A stretch of DNA of 35,292 bases. Source: Desulfobacterales bacterium. Lineage in GTDB: Bacteria; Desulfobacterota; Desulfobacteria; Desulfobacterales; JAHEIW01. The stretch's first letter is position 1, and each line of letters starts with the position of its first letter. The stretch spans positions 1-35,292 of the forward strand of contig JAQYWI010000040.1 of NCBI GenBank assembly GCA_030145015.1, written 5' to 3'. This document shows, piece after piece, positions 7,985-14,720 of this stretch. The notes below the pieces were generated by a model. The model saw nothing but the letters and a program-made list of their open reading frames with translations. It was not told where the DNA came from and made no database searches. Both the position numbers and the translations under genes were made by a program.

Positions 7985-8320
7985 ATGAAAGCTTTAAAGG
8001 AGAAAAGGGCTTGCCAGCGTTGTGAGTATAAAGTCCCCGTCACATGTCCTTTTTTTAGCTCGGACCGCTTTTATCGAGGGATAACAATGAATCACTGTGA
8101 CGATGGGATTTATTTTGAGTCGAATTTTTCGGTTAAACCTGGTGGCGTCATTTATATCCGTGTAAAGAATGGTTCCCATGGGGGTTTGCGTACTGGAATT
8201 TGTCATTGTGGAGGAATACATACAATCGGCATTGCCGAAGTAAAATGGTGCAAGGAATTAACTGATGTAGCGGATTCATATTACGGAATCGGTCTCAAAT
8301 ATTACCCGCCCCCAATGTGA
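7985..8320 (+). CDS. Cys-rich PilZ-like domain protein
   Basis: 111 aa and essentially one beta-barrel-like domain. The N-terminus (KRACQRCEYKVPVTC) and the RGITMNHCDDGIYFES turn correspond to the RxxxR and (D/N)xSxxG positions of PilZ domains, but the arginine and serine signatures are altered. Cyclic-di-GMP binding is therefore uncertain. Seven cysteines, including CQRC and CHC motifs, are unusual for PilZ and could bind metal. It is the first gene after a sigma-54 promoter with an enhancer, so it is probably a member of the metal-responsive regulon. A diguanylate cyclase is encoded at 19472-20299. Confidence 0.68.
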   Translation: MKALKEKRACQRCEYKVPVTCPFFSSDRFYRGITMNHCDDGIYFESNFSVKPGGVIYIRVKNGSHGGLRTGICHCGGIHTIGIAEVKWCKELTDVADSYYGIGLKYYPPPM

Positions 8321-8368
8321 TCGTAGTGAAATATTCGGAAGCTCATCTCTATTTTTAACGGAGGTAAA

Positions 8369-8986
8369 ATGAAATCTCAAAATCGCACTCCCGCTCTTTT
8401 TGCTCTTGGCATAGGCAAATTGATCATCACTTTTATTGCCGGTGGCATATTAGTTCATTTACTCATCATGTTTCTTGACTACTATCTGATGACCTGGCCG
8501 CTGTACCTGAACCTGCATTCGAACTTTGTTGGCAGTATTTTTTCAGCTCCCATGATTCCCATGATAGCAACTTATGGTTTCTTTTCAGTGGCAACCTATT
8601 TCTTATGGGAAAAAATGAAAAAAGCCGTCTTACTCGCTCGTGAAAAAGAGATTCAAAGTGAAAAAGTGGGTAGTGTTCTCAAATCCATGCAGTACATGAC
8701 CGGAATGCTCGCTGAACATATTGCAACCCAAAATTCACAAATTCTAAATTGGATTGAATTGCAGAAAGCGCAGGGACGAACCGTATCCGAAAAAGTACGA
8801 CAGCCCAGTGAGAAAATTGCCGAAACCTTGCAATCCCTTTCAGAGGTTTCATTTGTTTTCCCCTACACCGAAAACCGTCCCAAAGATGTTGGTGATATTG
8901 AAAGCCAATTAAAAGGAAAGCTATTTCAAATTGAAAGATATCGAGACGAGAGAAAAAATCCAGTCCACCCGCAAAAAGTGATCTAG
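8369..8986 (+). CDS. Two-TM membrane protein of unknown function
   Basis: 205 aa, with a very good ribosome site (GGAGGTAAA). TM segments at about 12-36 and 58-82, then a cytoplasmic part of about 120 residues starting with a charged helix (EKMKKAVLLAREKEIQSEK) that could be a coiled coil. It looks like a sensor or scaffold protein without an output domain. It follows the PilZ-like gene by 48 bp and is probably in the same sigma-54 transcript. No family recognised. Confidence 0.7.
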   Translation: MKSQNRTPALFALGIGKLIITFIAGGILVHLLIMFLDYYLMTWPLYLNLHSNFVGSIFSAPMIPMIATYGFFSVATYFLWEKMKKAVLLAREKEIQSEKVGSVLKSMQYMTGMLAEHIATQNSQILNWIELQKAQGRTVSEKVRQPSEKIAETLQSLSEVSFVFPYTENRPKDVGDIESQLKGKLFQIERYRDERKNPVHPQKVI

Positions 8987-9000
8987 CGGTGAAACCAACC

Positions 9001-9050
9001 AAGAGGGATTTAAATTTGCGGATTACATACCGCTCTCTCTTAATATTTTT
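9001..9050. terminator. Possible bidirectional terminator between convergent genes
   Basis: Nested pairing of AAGAGGGA (9001-9008) with TCTCTCTT and of GCGG (9018-9021) with CCGC (9030-9033), followed by TAATATTTTT. It separates the two-TM gene from the end of the long minus-strand block. The stem is imperfect. Confidence 0.4.
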
Positions 9051-9537
9051 ATCTCAGAGGTCTCCAGAACTTTTTATCGACGGCAAATCTTACCTGCGCG
9101 ATGTCATCGCCTGCCTCTAAACGAGACGCAGCATAAAAAGCCTGGTCCTGGCATATGTCGCAATTGACAGCGTGTTTGTCAGCAAAACAGCTCAAAAGGC
9201 TTTTATGCCCGATGGTTTTTTTGCAGTTGCAGTAACAATAAATGCTGTCCAACAATTCCCTGTTTTTCCCGGCGACGCTATATGCTCTGGCAACTTTTCC
9301 GACAAATAATACCGGTGAAAGTGTCTTTCGCGTTTCTCCGCCCTTCAGTGCTTCGATATCTGCTGGCGTTTTAGCCGGGCTATATGCGGCCTGGGTTCGA
9401 TTGCTCTTGTTGTAAAAGAAGTAACCACCAGCTGCAATCAGGACAGCTGCTAAAATTATTATGCGCAGCTTTTTTGAATTTGATGACTTCACCTGCTTTT
9501 TTCTTGAAGTCTTTTTTTTCTTTGATTTTTTACTCAT
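9049..9537 (-). CDS. Membrane-anchored PCYCGC-type Cys cluster protein
   Basis: 162 aa. A very basic N-terminus (KKSKKKKTSRKKQ) precedes a single TM anchor at about 24-42, giving an outside-facing C-terminal domain. The Cys cluster reads CYCNC at 101-105, with further C117, C126 and C129 (the last two as CDIC) and nearby histidines H111 and H122. This is the layout of the PCYCGC-motif family, whose function is unknown. The six cysteines suggest metal binding, probably copper in this context. Last gene of the minus-strand block, with a strong ribosome site (GGAGGATAAAA). Confidence 0.75.
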   Translation of the reverse strand: MSKKSKKKKTSRKKQVKSSNSKKLRIIILAAVLIAAGGYFFYNKSNRTQAAYSPAKTPADIEALKGGETRKTLSPVLFVGKVARAYSVAGKNRELLDSIYCYCNCKKTIGHKSLLSCFADKHAVNCDICQDQAFYAASRLEAGDDIAQVRFAVDKKFWRPLR

Positions 9538-9641
9538 TTTTATCCTCCGGGTTATTTAATCTTAAATCTATTAAACTTGTTACCGTTGAGAAGCTGGTTG
9601 TATAAATCCTGCCGAAGAAGCTATAGTGTTTGAAACAACTT

Positions 9642-11615
9642 CTAATGCACATGCCTGGGTGCCATTGGCAAATTAAGAAAATAAACATTGACGACCATCA
9701 GTCCAAAAGAGACAACGATCATCGGCAGAACTGCCTTAAATGCGGTAGCATGATCCTTATAGTGAACCATTGCCAGCCTGTATCCCGCATATAATGCAAA
9801 AGCATAAAAAATTAGCAAAAGACCCATCTGGATCCAGTATAAATATACAGGATCCATTAGGGGTGATATGGCCATATTCCAGTTGGGTTCACCGGCATGT
9901 AATGACGTATATTTATTTAGAACCCGTTGCACCGCAGGGATTATTCCTCCCGATTCATTCAAAAGATGGCCTGTATTATGTGCCAGGTGCATGGAAAGTC
10001 CGATCGGAATAAACATGTAGCCAAATTTAATAAAGGTCTGTTTAAGGCCATTATGGTTTTCTTCGCCGACGAAGCGGTTCGAAAGGGCCGAAGCCAATAG
10101 AATTAATCCGGGAATCAAGAGCAGTGAAACCGAAAAATAAAGAATCGACTTGGTGATAACTTCAACTGTGTATGCATACTGAATACCGAGGAGATCAGCG
10201 GGAAATAATTTCATTGCAGAATTCATCCAGCCTACCCATGGCTTCAGCATATCTCCGGTTACAAATATGGCCACGCCTACAAGAACGACAGCAAGGGTCG
10301 CTTCATCGAGAGATTTTTGGCGGGATGTCCAGGCATCCTTGAAAAAAGATCTGACTCTGATCGTGATATTGTTTCTGGGGCAGCATTTGATACATTCGCC
10401 ACAGAAGTTGCATACGTTGTTGCTGTCCATCCGGGGTATGGTCTCAAACATCGGACACCCGTGCCCCCTTTTATTGCCGAGATAGCAATCCTTTCTTTTA
10501 TGGTTTCTGCAGATTTCACTGTCTTTAGACCTTAGTTCCACTGCCGAAAACATGGCGTAAATACCTATCAGACCCCCTATGGGGCAAAGGTACCGGCAAA
10601 AAGTCCTTCTTTGAAATAGCATGCCGATCCCCACTGCCGCCGCCGTAATTCCGAGCAATAGTGATCCGGTGACCATCGGATTTCGCACCACGCCGATCTG
10701 AATGTCAAGCCATGTCAGCAGGACAAAGAACAAATTTGCAAGCCACACATTCTGTAGTGCGAGTGGAAACTGCCGCCGAGGCTTAAAAATTCTGGCGGTC
10801 CATTCAGATATGGCTCCAACCGGGCACATGAAACACCAAAGTCTTCCGACAAGCACGAACGTAAAGATGATGCCGGTCCACCACAGGGTCCATATGACGA
10901 TTACCGATAAATTTTTGCCTGAATCTTGAATATCGACAAAGGCTAGTATTACAAGGATAATAAACACAGCCAGCAAAGGAATTTGAAAGACAGGCTGGAT
11001 GTATTTTGACTGCAAAAGTCCTTTAATCCAGGCAATTTCAAGAAAGTTGAAACCGATTGATTCAACAGGTGGTACCCGGTTCCGGCGATAAATCAGGTAA
11101 ACTCCGGCTATAGTTATGATAAAGACTGTGGATAAAATGAATAACAGCTTAAATCCCGAATTAACAGGAGCTTCGACCCTAACGGTAAAACCGGCTGTCA
11201 ATGGCTTATTAAATATTTTTCCTCCCAGCCCTTTTACGGCGACTTTGATATAATAAGCACCCGTCTCCTTGAAGTTTGTTCTCAGCTCATAGTTTCCAAA
11301 TTCGTCCGCTTCGACAGCCGCTTTGTAGTCTGATATGATTTTAAGATCGCGGTCGTTTGTCTTTGCAGCCTGAAAAGCATTTTCGGTGCTTAAATATATT
11401 TGTCCATTTCTCACCGGCAAATTATTTTGTGATCGCAGGATTTTTATAATTATGGTTGCTTTTTTTCCGGCAACCAAAGGGTCAGGCTCCGTAAAAATCC
11501 GAACCTGATAATCCCCTATCAGCACGTCATTGGAGGCCAGCGCGGGGACCGGTATAAACGTAAAAAATAACAGAAATAGAAGCAGGGGGTATATGTTAAT
11601 TTTTATAAAATTCAT
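9642..11615 (-). CDS. YtkA/FixH-like domain fused to NosR/NapH-type 4Fe-4S membrane protein
   Basis: 657 aa from the ATG at 11615; upstream in-frame codons lack a hydrophobic leader. Residues 1-28 form a signal anchor. A periplasmic beta domain (about 30-155) resembles YtkA/FixH-type Ig-like domains. Several TM helices follow, with the paired NosR/NapH/CcoG motifs: CFMCP at 261-265, a second CRYLCP, an intervening Cys-His cluster (CRNHKRKDC to CP) and a ferredoxin-like CxxCxxCxxxCP at 402-412. About six more TM segments follow, ending in a His-containing tail (PRHVH). NosR-type proteins move electrons across the membrane through Fe-S clusters. There is no nosZ nearby, so the acceptor is unknown. 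A related module is fused to a CuA domain at 32795-34720. Confidence 0.82.
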   Translation of the reverse strand: MNFIKINIYPLLLFLLFFTFIPVPALASNDVLIGDYQVRIFTEPDPLVAGKKATIIIKILRSQNNLPVRNGQIYLSTENAFQAAKTNDRDLKIISDYKAAVEADEFGNYELRTNFKETGAYYIKVAVKGLGGKIFNKPLTAGFTVRVEAPVNSGFKLLFILSTVFIITIAGVYLIYRRNRVPPVESIGFNFLEIAWIKGLLQSKYIQPVFQIPLLAVFIILVILAFVDIQDSGKNLSVIVIWTLWWTGIIFTFVLVGRLWCFMCPVGAISEWTARIFKPRRQFPLALQNVWLANLFFVLLTWLDIQIGVVRNPMVTGSLLLGITAAAVGIGMLFQRRTFCRYLCPIGGLIGIYAMFSAVELRSKDSEICRNHKRKDCYLGNKRGHGCPMFETIPRMDSNNVCNFCGECIKCCPRNNITIRVRSFFKDAWTSRQKSLDEATLAVVLVGVAIFVTGDMLKPWVGWMNSAMKLFPADLLGIQYAYTVEVITKSILYFSVSLLLIPGLILLASALSNRFVGEENHNGLKQTFIKFGYMFIPIGLSMHLAHNTGHLLNESGGIIPAVQRVLNKYTSLHAGEPNWNMAISPLMDPVYLYWIQMGLLLIFYAFALYAGYRLAMVHYKDHATAFKAVLPMIVVSFGLMVVNVYFLNLPMAPRHVH

Positions 11616-11695
11616 CGGTTCTTTTAAAAAAAGCGCGTATCGCTTGTTATGATAATTAGCTCGTTGGCCAGGTTTTTGTCGCAATTCGGTTGAAA

Positions 11696-12316
11696 TCAGA
11701 TGTCTTTTCGCGTGGACGGCTTTTGAATCAAATCACGAAAGAAACCGATAATCTCAGGCCTAGCCCAGTCCCTGGGGCCAATGATTTTATTAATGAGAAT
11801 TCCCTCTTGATTGACGATAAAGCTCTCCGGAACACCGGTGGTCTGATACAGGGTTTTGATGGTTCCACCCGGGTCCATTAAAGCCGGAAAGCTCAGGTTG
11901 TATTTTTTCATAAACGGTGCAACCGCTTTTGTCCCCAGGGCGTCAATGCTGACGGCCAGGATTTCGAAATTTTCTCCTTTGAGCTCATGATAGAGTCTTT
12001 GCATAGAAGGCATTTCGTCGACACAGGGGGGACACCAGGTCGCCCAAACATTGACGAGAACAATGTGTCCCCGGTAGTCGGAGAGACTCACCATTTTCCC
12101 ATCGAGCCCGGGGAACGTGAAATCAGGTGCAGGCAGGCCGGTCTTCAGGGGTGAATAATTTAAATATGAATTATTTTGTTTCAGCGAAAATAAGATCAAC
12201 AATGAGGATACTGCCAGCAAGATGAGGATTGCCGCCCGATAGCCAGTCGTTTTTCTTTCTTCTCGGAGATATTTAAATGTTTTGCCTTTCTGATTAGGCC
12301 CATTGCCTGCTTTCAC
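11696..12316 (-). CDS. TlpA-like membrane-anchored thioredoxin (CPPC)
   Basis: 206 aa with a GTG start at 12316, chosen because AGGAAGGG lies 7 bp upstream and overlaps the end of the preceding gene; the frame is open further but reads through that gene. TM anchor about 28-45, then a TlpA/ResA-type domain with active site WATWCPPC (C95, C98), a cis-Pro region GVPESF, and the GPRDWA signature near the C-terminus. It reduces disulfides or delivers thiols outside the membrane, for example to apocytochrome c or copper-site proteins. Only 4 bp separate it from the selenocysteine TlpA stop, so the two are surely co-translated paralogues. Confidence 0.9.
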   Translation of the reverse strand: MKAGNGPNQKGKTFKYLREERKTTGYRAAILILLAVSSLLILFSLKQNNSYLNYSPLKTGLPAPDFTFPGLDGKMVSLSDYRGHIVLVNVWATWCPPCVDEMPSMQRLYHELKGENFEILAVSIDALGTKAVAPFMKKYNLSFPALMDPGGTIKTLYQTTGVPESFIVNQEGILINKIIGPRDWARPEIIGFFRDLIQKPSTRKDI

Positions 12317-12320
12317 GTTT

Positions 12321-12875
12321 TTACCCTTCCTGGTCTTGATCCAAAAGAAAACGAATAAGATTACGGGTTTCGGTGCTGGCCCAGTCTCTGGCGCCCAGAA
12401 CCGAAGCAACCAGCTCTCCGTTTCCATTTATCAGGTAATGTGCAGGATGGGAGCGGACGCCATATTTAAAAGCAACCTGTCCGGTGAAGTCCATGAGGAC
12501 CGGAAAGGGCAGTTTTTCCTGCCCGACATATTTTTTGACAATTTCTCGTTTTTCCTGAATATCGATGGCTAAAACCACAAATTTTTTGTTTTGAAATTCA
12601 TTATACAGCTTTGCCAGGGAAGGCATCTCCTTCCGACACCACGTTCACCAGGTTGCCCAAAAATCGAGCAAAACAACTTTGCCCCGGAAGTCTTCAAGCT
12701 TTACCCGATCCCCGGCCAGGTTCTCTATAAAAAATTCAGGGGCGACGGTGCCTTTATTAAATTTAACAGCACCGACAGCCGTGATGGGATCCTCCACTGC
12801 CCCGCCTGGATTCCAAAACGCAAATATTAACAAAGAAATCGCCAAAACAGTAAACCACATGCAAAGCTGTTTCAT
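12321..12875 (-). CDS. Selenocysteine-containing TlpA-like thioredoxin (UxxC, UGA recoded)
   Basis: 184 aa when the in-frame TGA at 12645-12647 is read as selenocysteine. Upstream part: ATG at 12875 with GGAG ribosome site, hydrophobic leader about 5-20, and a TlpA start (VAPEFFIENLAGDRVKLEDF). The active-site region reads WATW-U77-T-W-C80, then RKEMPSLAKLY. The downstream part has a complete TlpA C-terminal half with GVRSHPAHYL and GARDWAS. The UGA replaces exactly the first Cys of CxxC: the two paralogues in the window have WATWCPPC and WTTWCLAC at this place, each followed by x-x-EMPSM. No indel is needed to align them, so a frameshift is not the explanation. A hairpin of SECIS type follows. 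Automated annotation would split this gene into a truncated ORF and an ORF starting at MPSLAK. Confidence 0.88.
12612..12647 (-). promoter_or_regulatory. Bacterial SECIS hairpin immediately 3' of the recoded UGA
   Basis: On the minus strand the UGA (12647-12645) is followed by 16 nt, then the apical loop AGATG (12628-12624). The stem is GGAAGG/CCTTCC, extended by TGTC/GGCA across a 2-nt CT bulge on the 3' side. Known bacterial SECIS elements place a 3-14-nt loop 16-37 nt after the UGA with a G in its first two positions; all three criteria are met (loop of 5, distance 16, G at position 2). Confidence 0.78.
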
Positions 12876-12968
12876 TTTTTACTCCTTGCGGCAAAATGGA
12901 TAACGCTTCCGATTATCGATCTACTTTTGTTTGTCTAAGATTTTCAGAAAAACCTTTGGTTTGATTTT

Positions 12969-13259
12969 TTAGGCGAGAGGTTTAGGTGGTCTAAAGGGGG
13001 GAAAAAAGAATCCGGTTGGTATGCATATTTTTTTTATGACCACAAAAAGGCTGACCAGGGGCAATATAATGAGGATTGACAGGTCAACGCCAAATTGCAC
13101 GAAAGAATGGGACGAAATTGAGCAACTTGCATCTTTAGAAGAATTGATGTCAGGGTTAACCGTATCGCAGTGAGAAGAGCACAATGAGATCACGGGAATA
13201 CTGTAAGCCACAATTCCCATTATGATGAATAGAATGAGATTTTTTCGGGTGAATTTCAT
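12969..13259 (-). CDS. Small Cys/His-containing membrane protein, unknown
   Basis: 96 aa. Signal anchor about 8-26, a short outside segment with Cys-Ser-Ser-His-Cys and further Cys/His, a second TM about 55-77, and a C-terminus rich in Pro and aromatic residues (FFFPPFRPPKPLA). The layout is like small DUF2946-type proteins found in metal-resistance loci; the similarity is architectural only. Compare the Cys-rich protein at 26705-27142. The ribosome site is weak. Part of the minus-strand block. Confidence 0.55.
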   Translation of the reverse strand: MKFTRKNLILFIIMGIVAYSIPVISLCSSHCDTVNPDINSSKDASCSISSHSFVQFGVDLSILIILPLVSLFVVIKKICIPTGFFFPPFRPPKPLA

Positions 13260-13438
13260 CTAAAATAGCCAAGTGTATTAATGAACTTTTAACTATAGCC
13301 ACATTGTGGTATAAGGCCAAGGATTTTGTAATGGCGAAAAATCCTCCTAGTCAATCTCATATTTCCGGCATGAATGCGATTGACCCGGCTCATATCGCTA
13401 AATTCGTTAATTTAAAAATCATGATAAGAATTTTTTAA

Positions 13439-13678
13439 TTAGTTATGTTCAATCTTTTTTATTTCAGCATGTGTATTTGAATCTGCATGAGCAGAATGCA
13501 TGCCGCGCATCATAAAAATATGGCCCAAAGGACATATGAGAATCATAAGCATATAGGCCCAGGACCCGAGGACACCGAAAGCGGAAAGCGCCAGAATTCC
13601 GACTATCGGAATCGCGCAGCATAGGGCCATGGCCAAAAAGTGATTTTGCTTTATTTTTGTAAATATCCACTTGATCAT
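13439..13678 (-). CDS. DUF2933-type small membrane protein
   Basis: 79 aa. Two hydrophobic segments (about 14-33 and 36-52) and the family hallmark LMILICPLGHIFMMRGMH, a Cys-Pro-x-x-His followed by Met-Met-x-x-x-Met, suggesting a soft-metal site at the membrane face. DUF2933 proteins are typically found beside copper and mercury resistance genes, and their function is undescribed. An upstream AGGATAGG could serve as ribosome site. The C-terminus is His/Ala/Asn-rich. Confidence 0.75.
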   Translation of the reverse strand: MIKWIFTKIKQNHFLAMALCCAIPIVGILALSAFGVLGSWAYMLMILICPLGHIFMMRGMHSAHADSNTHAEIKKIEHN

Positions 13679-13772
13679 AATGTGTTTTCCTATCCTTTCG
13701 TAAACTCTTAAATTCGGAAGTTAAATGCTAAATTTGAAATTTGCCCTGGTAAATTAAATGGGCAGTTTAACG

Positions 13773-13841
13773 TCATGCCCGGGACCGGGGACTGCAGCCC
13801 TGGCTGCAGTGCGCGAGTCTTGGAATCATAAAACGTTTCAT
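13773..13841 (-). CDS. Possible 22-aa microprotein with perfect Shine-Dalgarno
   Basis: AAAGGAGGTGAT, an almost complete anti-16S complement, overlaps the stop codon of the preceding ZraP-like gene and is followed 3 bp later by ATG (13841). The frame encodes 22 residues starting MKRFMIPRLAHC, with a CSQGC motif, and ends at TGA 13773-13775. The spacing and ribosome site are better than those of most genes here, arguing that ribosomes do start there. A palindrome with CTGCAG arms (13791-13808) lies within it. It could be a metal-binding microprotein, a leader peptide, or the stub of a longer lost gene. Confidence 0.4.
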   Translation of the reverse strand: MKRFMIPRLAHCSQGCSPRSRA

Positions 13842-13845
13842 AATA

Positions 13846-14241
13846 TCACCTCCTTTGATATTCAGTTTTAGAAAGCCGATAGTCCAGCTCGGCCTCCAGT
13901 TTGCTGAGCTCATCTATCCTTTTGTCGATTAGATCGTTGTCCGGTTTCCCGGAGCTGTAAAGTTCCTTTAATTCTTTGCGCTTTTCCCGGATTTCCTGTC
14001 TCAGCCTTTCGGTTTCTTTGGGGCCATACGAATTAGGTTGATCGGATCGCATGTATCGGTTGTATAGGTCCTGGAACGGTAATGCGTATCCCTGGCCGGA
14101 GCCCCTCATATGCCCGCCACCCATCATTCCATTACCTCCACCACCCATACCACCGCCTCCCATGCCGCCGGCAAAAACAATACCAGCAATAAATATGACC
14201 ATTACCATTGCACCGGTAATTAATAAAATTGTTGGTTTCAT
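13846..14241 (-). CDS. ZraP/CpxP-like periplasmic metal-responsive protein
   Basis: 131 aa, ribosome site AGGAG. Signal peptide about 1-24, then a Gly/Met/His-rich stretch (GGMGGGG and MMGGGHM units) that could bind Cu or Zn. The rest is alpha-helical and highly charged (ETERLRQEIREKRKELKEL, then DELSKLEAELD), as in the heavy-metal sensor/chaperone family of ZraP, Spy and CpxP. In E. coli, ZraP works with ZraSR in a sigma-54 circuit, which fits the kinase/regulator pair at 1588-4948. The inverted gene order and distance differ from the E. coli locus. Confidence 0.75.
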   Translation of the reverse strand: MKPTILLITGAMVMVIFIAGIVFAGGMGGGGMGGGGNGMMGGGHMRGSGQGYALPFQDLYNRYMRSDQPNSYGPKETERLRQEIREKRKELKELYSSGKPDNDLIDKRIDELSKLEAELDYRLSKTEYQRR

Positions 14242-14283
14242 TTTTGTTCTCCTATCATCTTAGTTACGATTAAAATTGTCGGG

Positions 14284-14703
14284 CTAACGTTCGATCGACC
14301 AATTAAAAATTCTCTCCGGAACATTAGCGACCTCACGAATTACCAGAGTGATTGACTCCGCGCCTTCGCCCAACTCAGAGAACTCCAATACACCGCTGCG
14401 GTGGTGGCCCCCGGGCGGAGATCCGTCCCAGCTGGTGGGATGGTATTCACGGCCGCTGTTGTCTTTGAGCGTACAGGCAGCAACCAGGTCCTGACTCAGA
14501 TCTCCTGAGTGGGTGTTCATTCGAATTTCAAATTTAGCCGGTTTCCCGGGCAAAAGCTGAACCGGACGGACATCGACGCGCACACTATTCTGTTTATTCG
14601 ATTTTGTCTTGTAAGCGGCAGCATCAATTGCCAAGTTTGCCAAAAACAAAACTATTAATATCGACACCAGGTGATAAACTTTAAAACGCTTAAACACTGT
14701 CAT
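14284..14703 (-). CDS. Exported Ig-like-fold protein, unknown
   Basis: 139 aa. Signal anchor about 11-30. The mature part is beta-rich with no cysteine pair, apart from one Cys in AACTLKD. A distinctive block SWDGSPPGGHHRSGVLEF contains a His-His pair. Its size, export and position suggest a CopC-like or other small periplasmic metal-binding beta-sandwich, but the copper ligands of CopC are not present. The ribosome site is GGGGGAA. It lies 17 bp after the HMA-domain gene and 42 bp before the ZraP-like gene, clearly in the same operon. Confidence 0.65.
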   Translation of the reverse strand: MTVFKRFKVYHLVSILIVLFLANLAIDAAAYKTKSNKQNSVRVDVRPVQLLPGKPAKFEIRMNTHSGDLSQDLVAACTLKDNSGREYHPTSWDGSPPGGHHRSGVLEFSELGEGAESITLVIREVANVPERIFNWSIER

Positions 14704-14720
14704 TTCAGGTTCCCCCTTTA

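Noticed and set aside
12321..12647. Sequencing frameshift or pseudogene explanation for the split TlpA gene
   Set aside because: Both halves are in the same frame and align to the paralogues without indel. The only disruption is a TGA exactly at the catalytic Cys, with a SECIS-like hairpin behind it. A random nonsense mutation is still possible, but much less likely.
12897..12902. TGGATA half-site upstream of the selenocysteine TlpA gene
   Set aside because: The second half (TCCGAT) does not match TATCCA at the correct spacing and no sigma-54 promoter is found between it and the gene.
12876..13438. ATT-initiated frame after AGGAGG near 13346
   Set aside because: ATT starts are exceptional, and the frame shifts into the next gene's opposite codon phase without any family resemblance.
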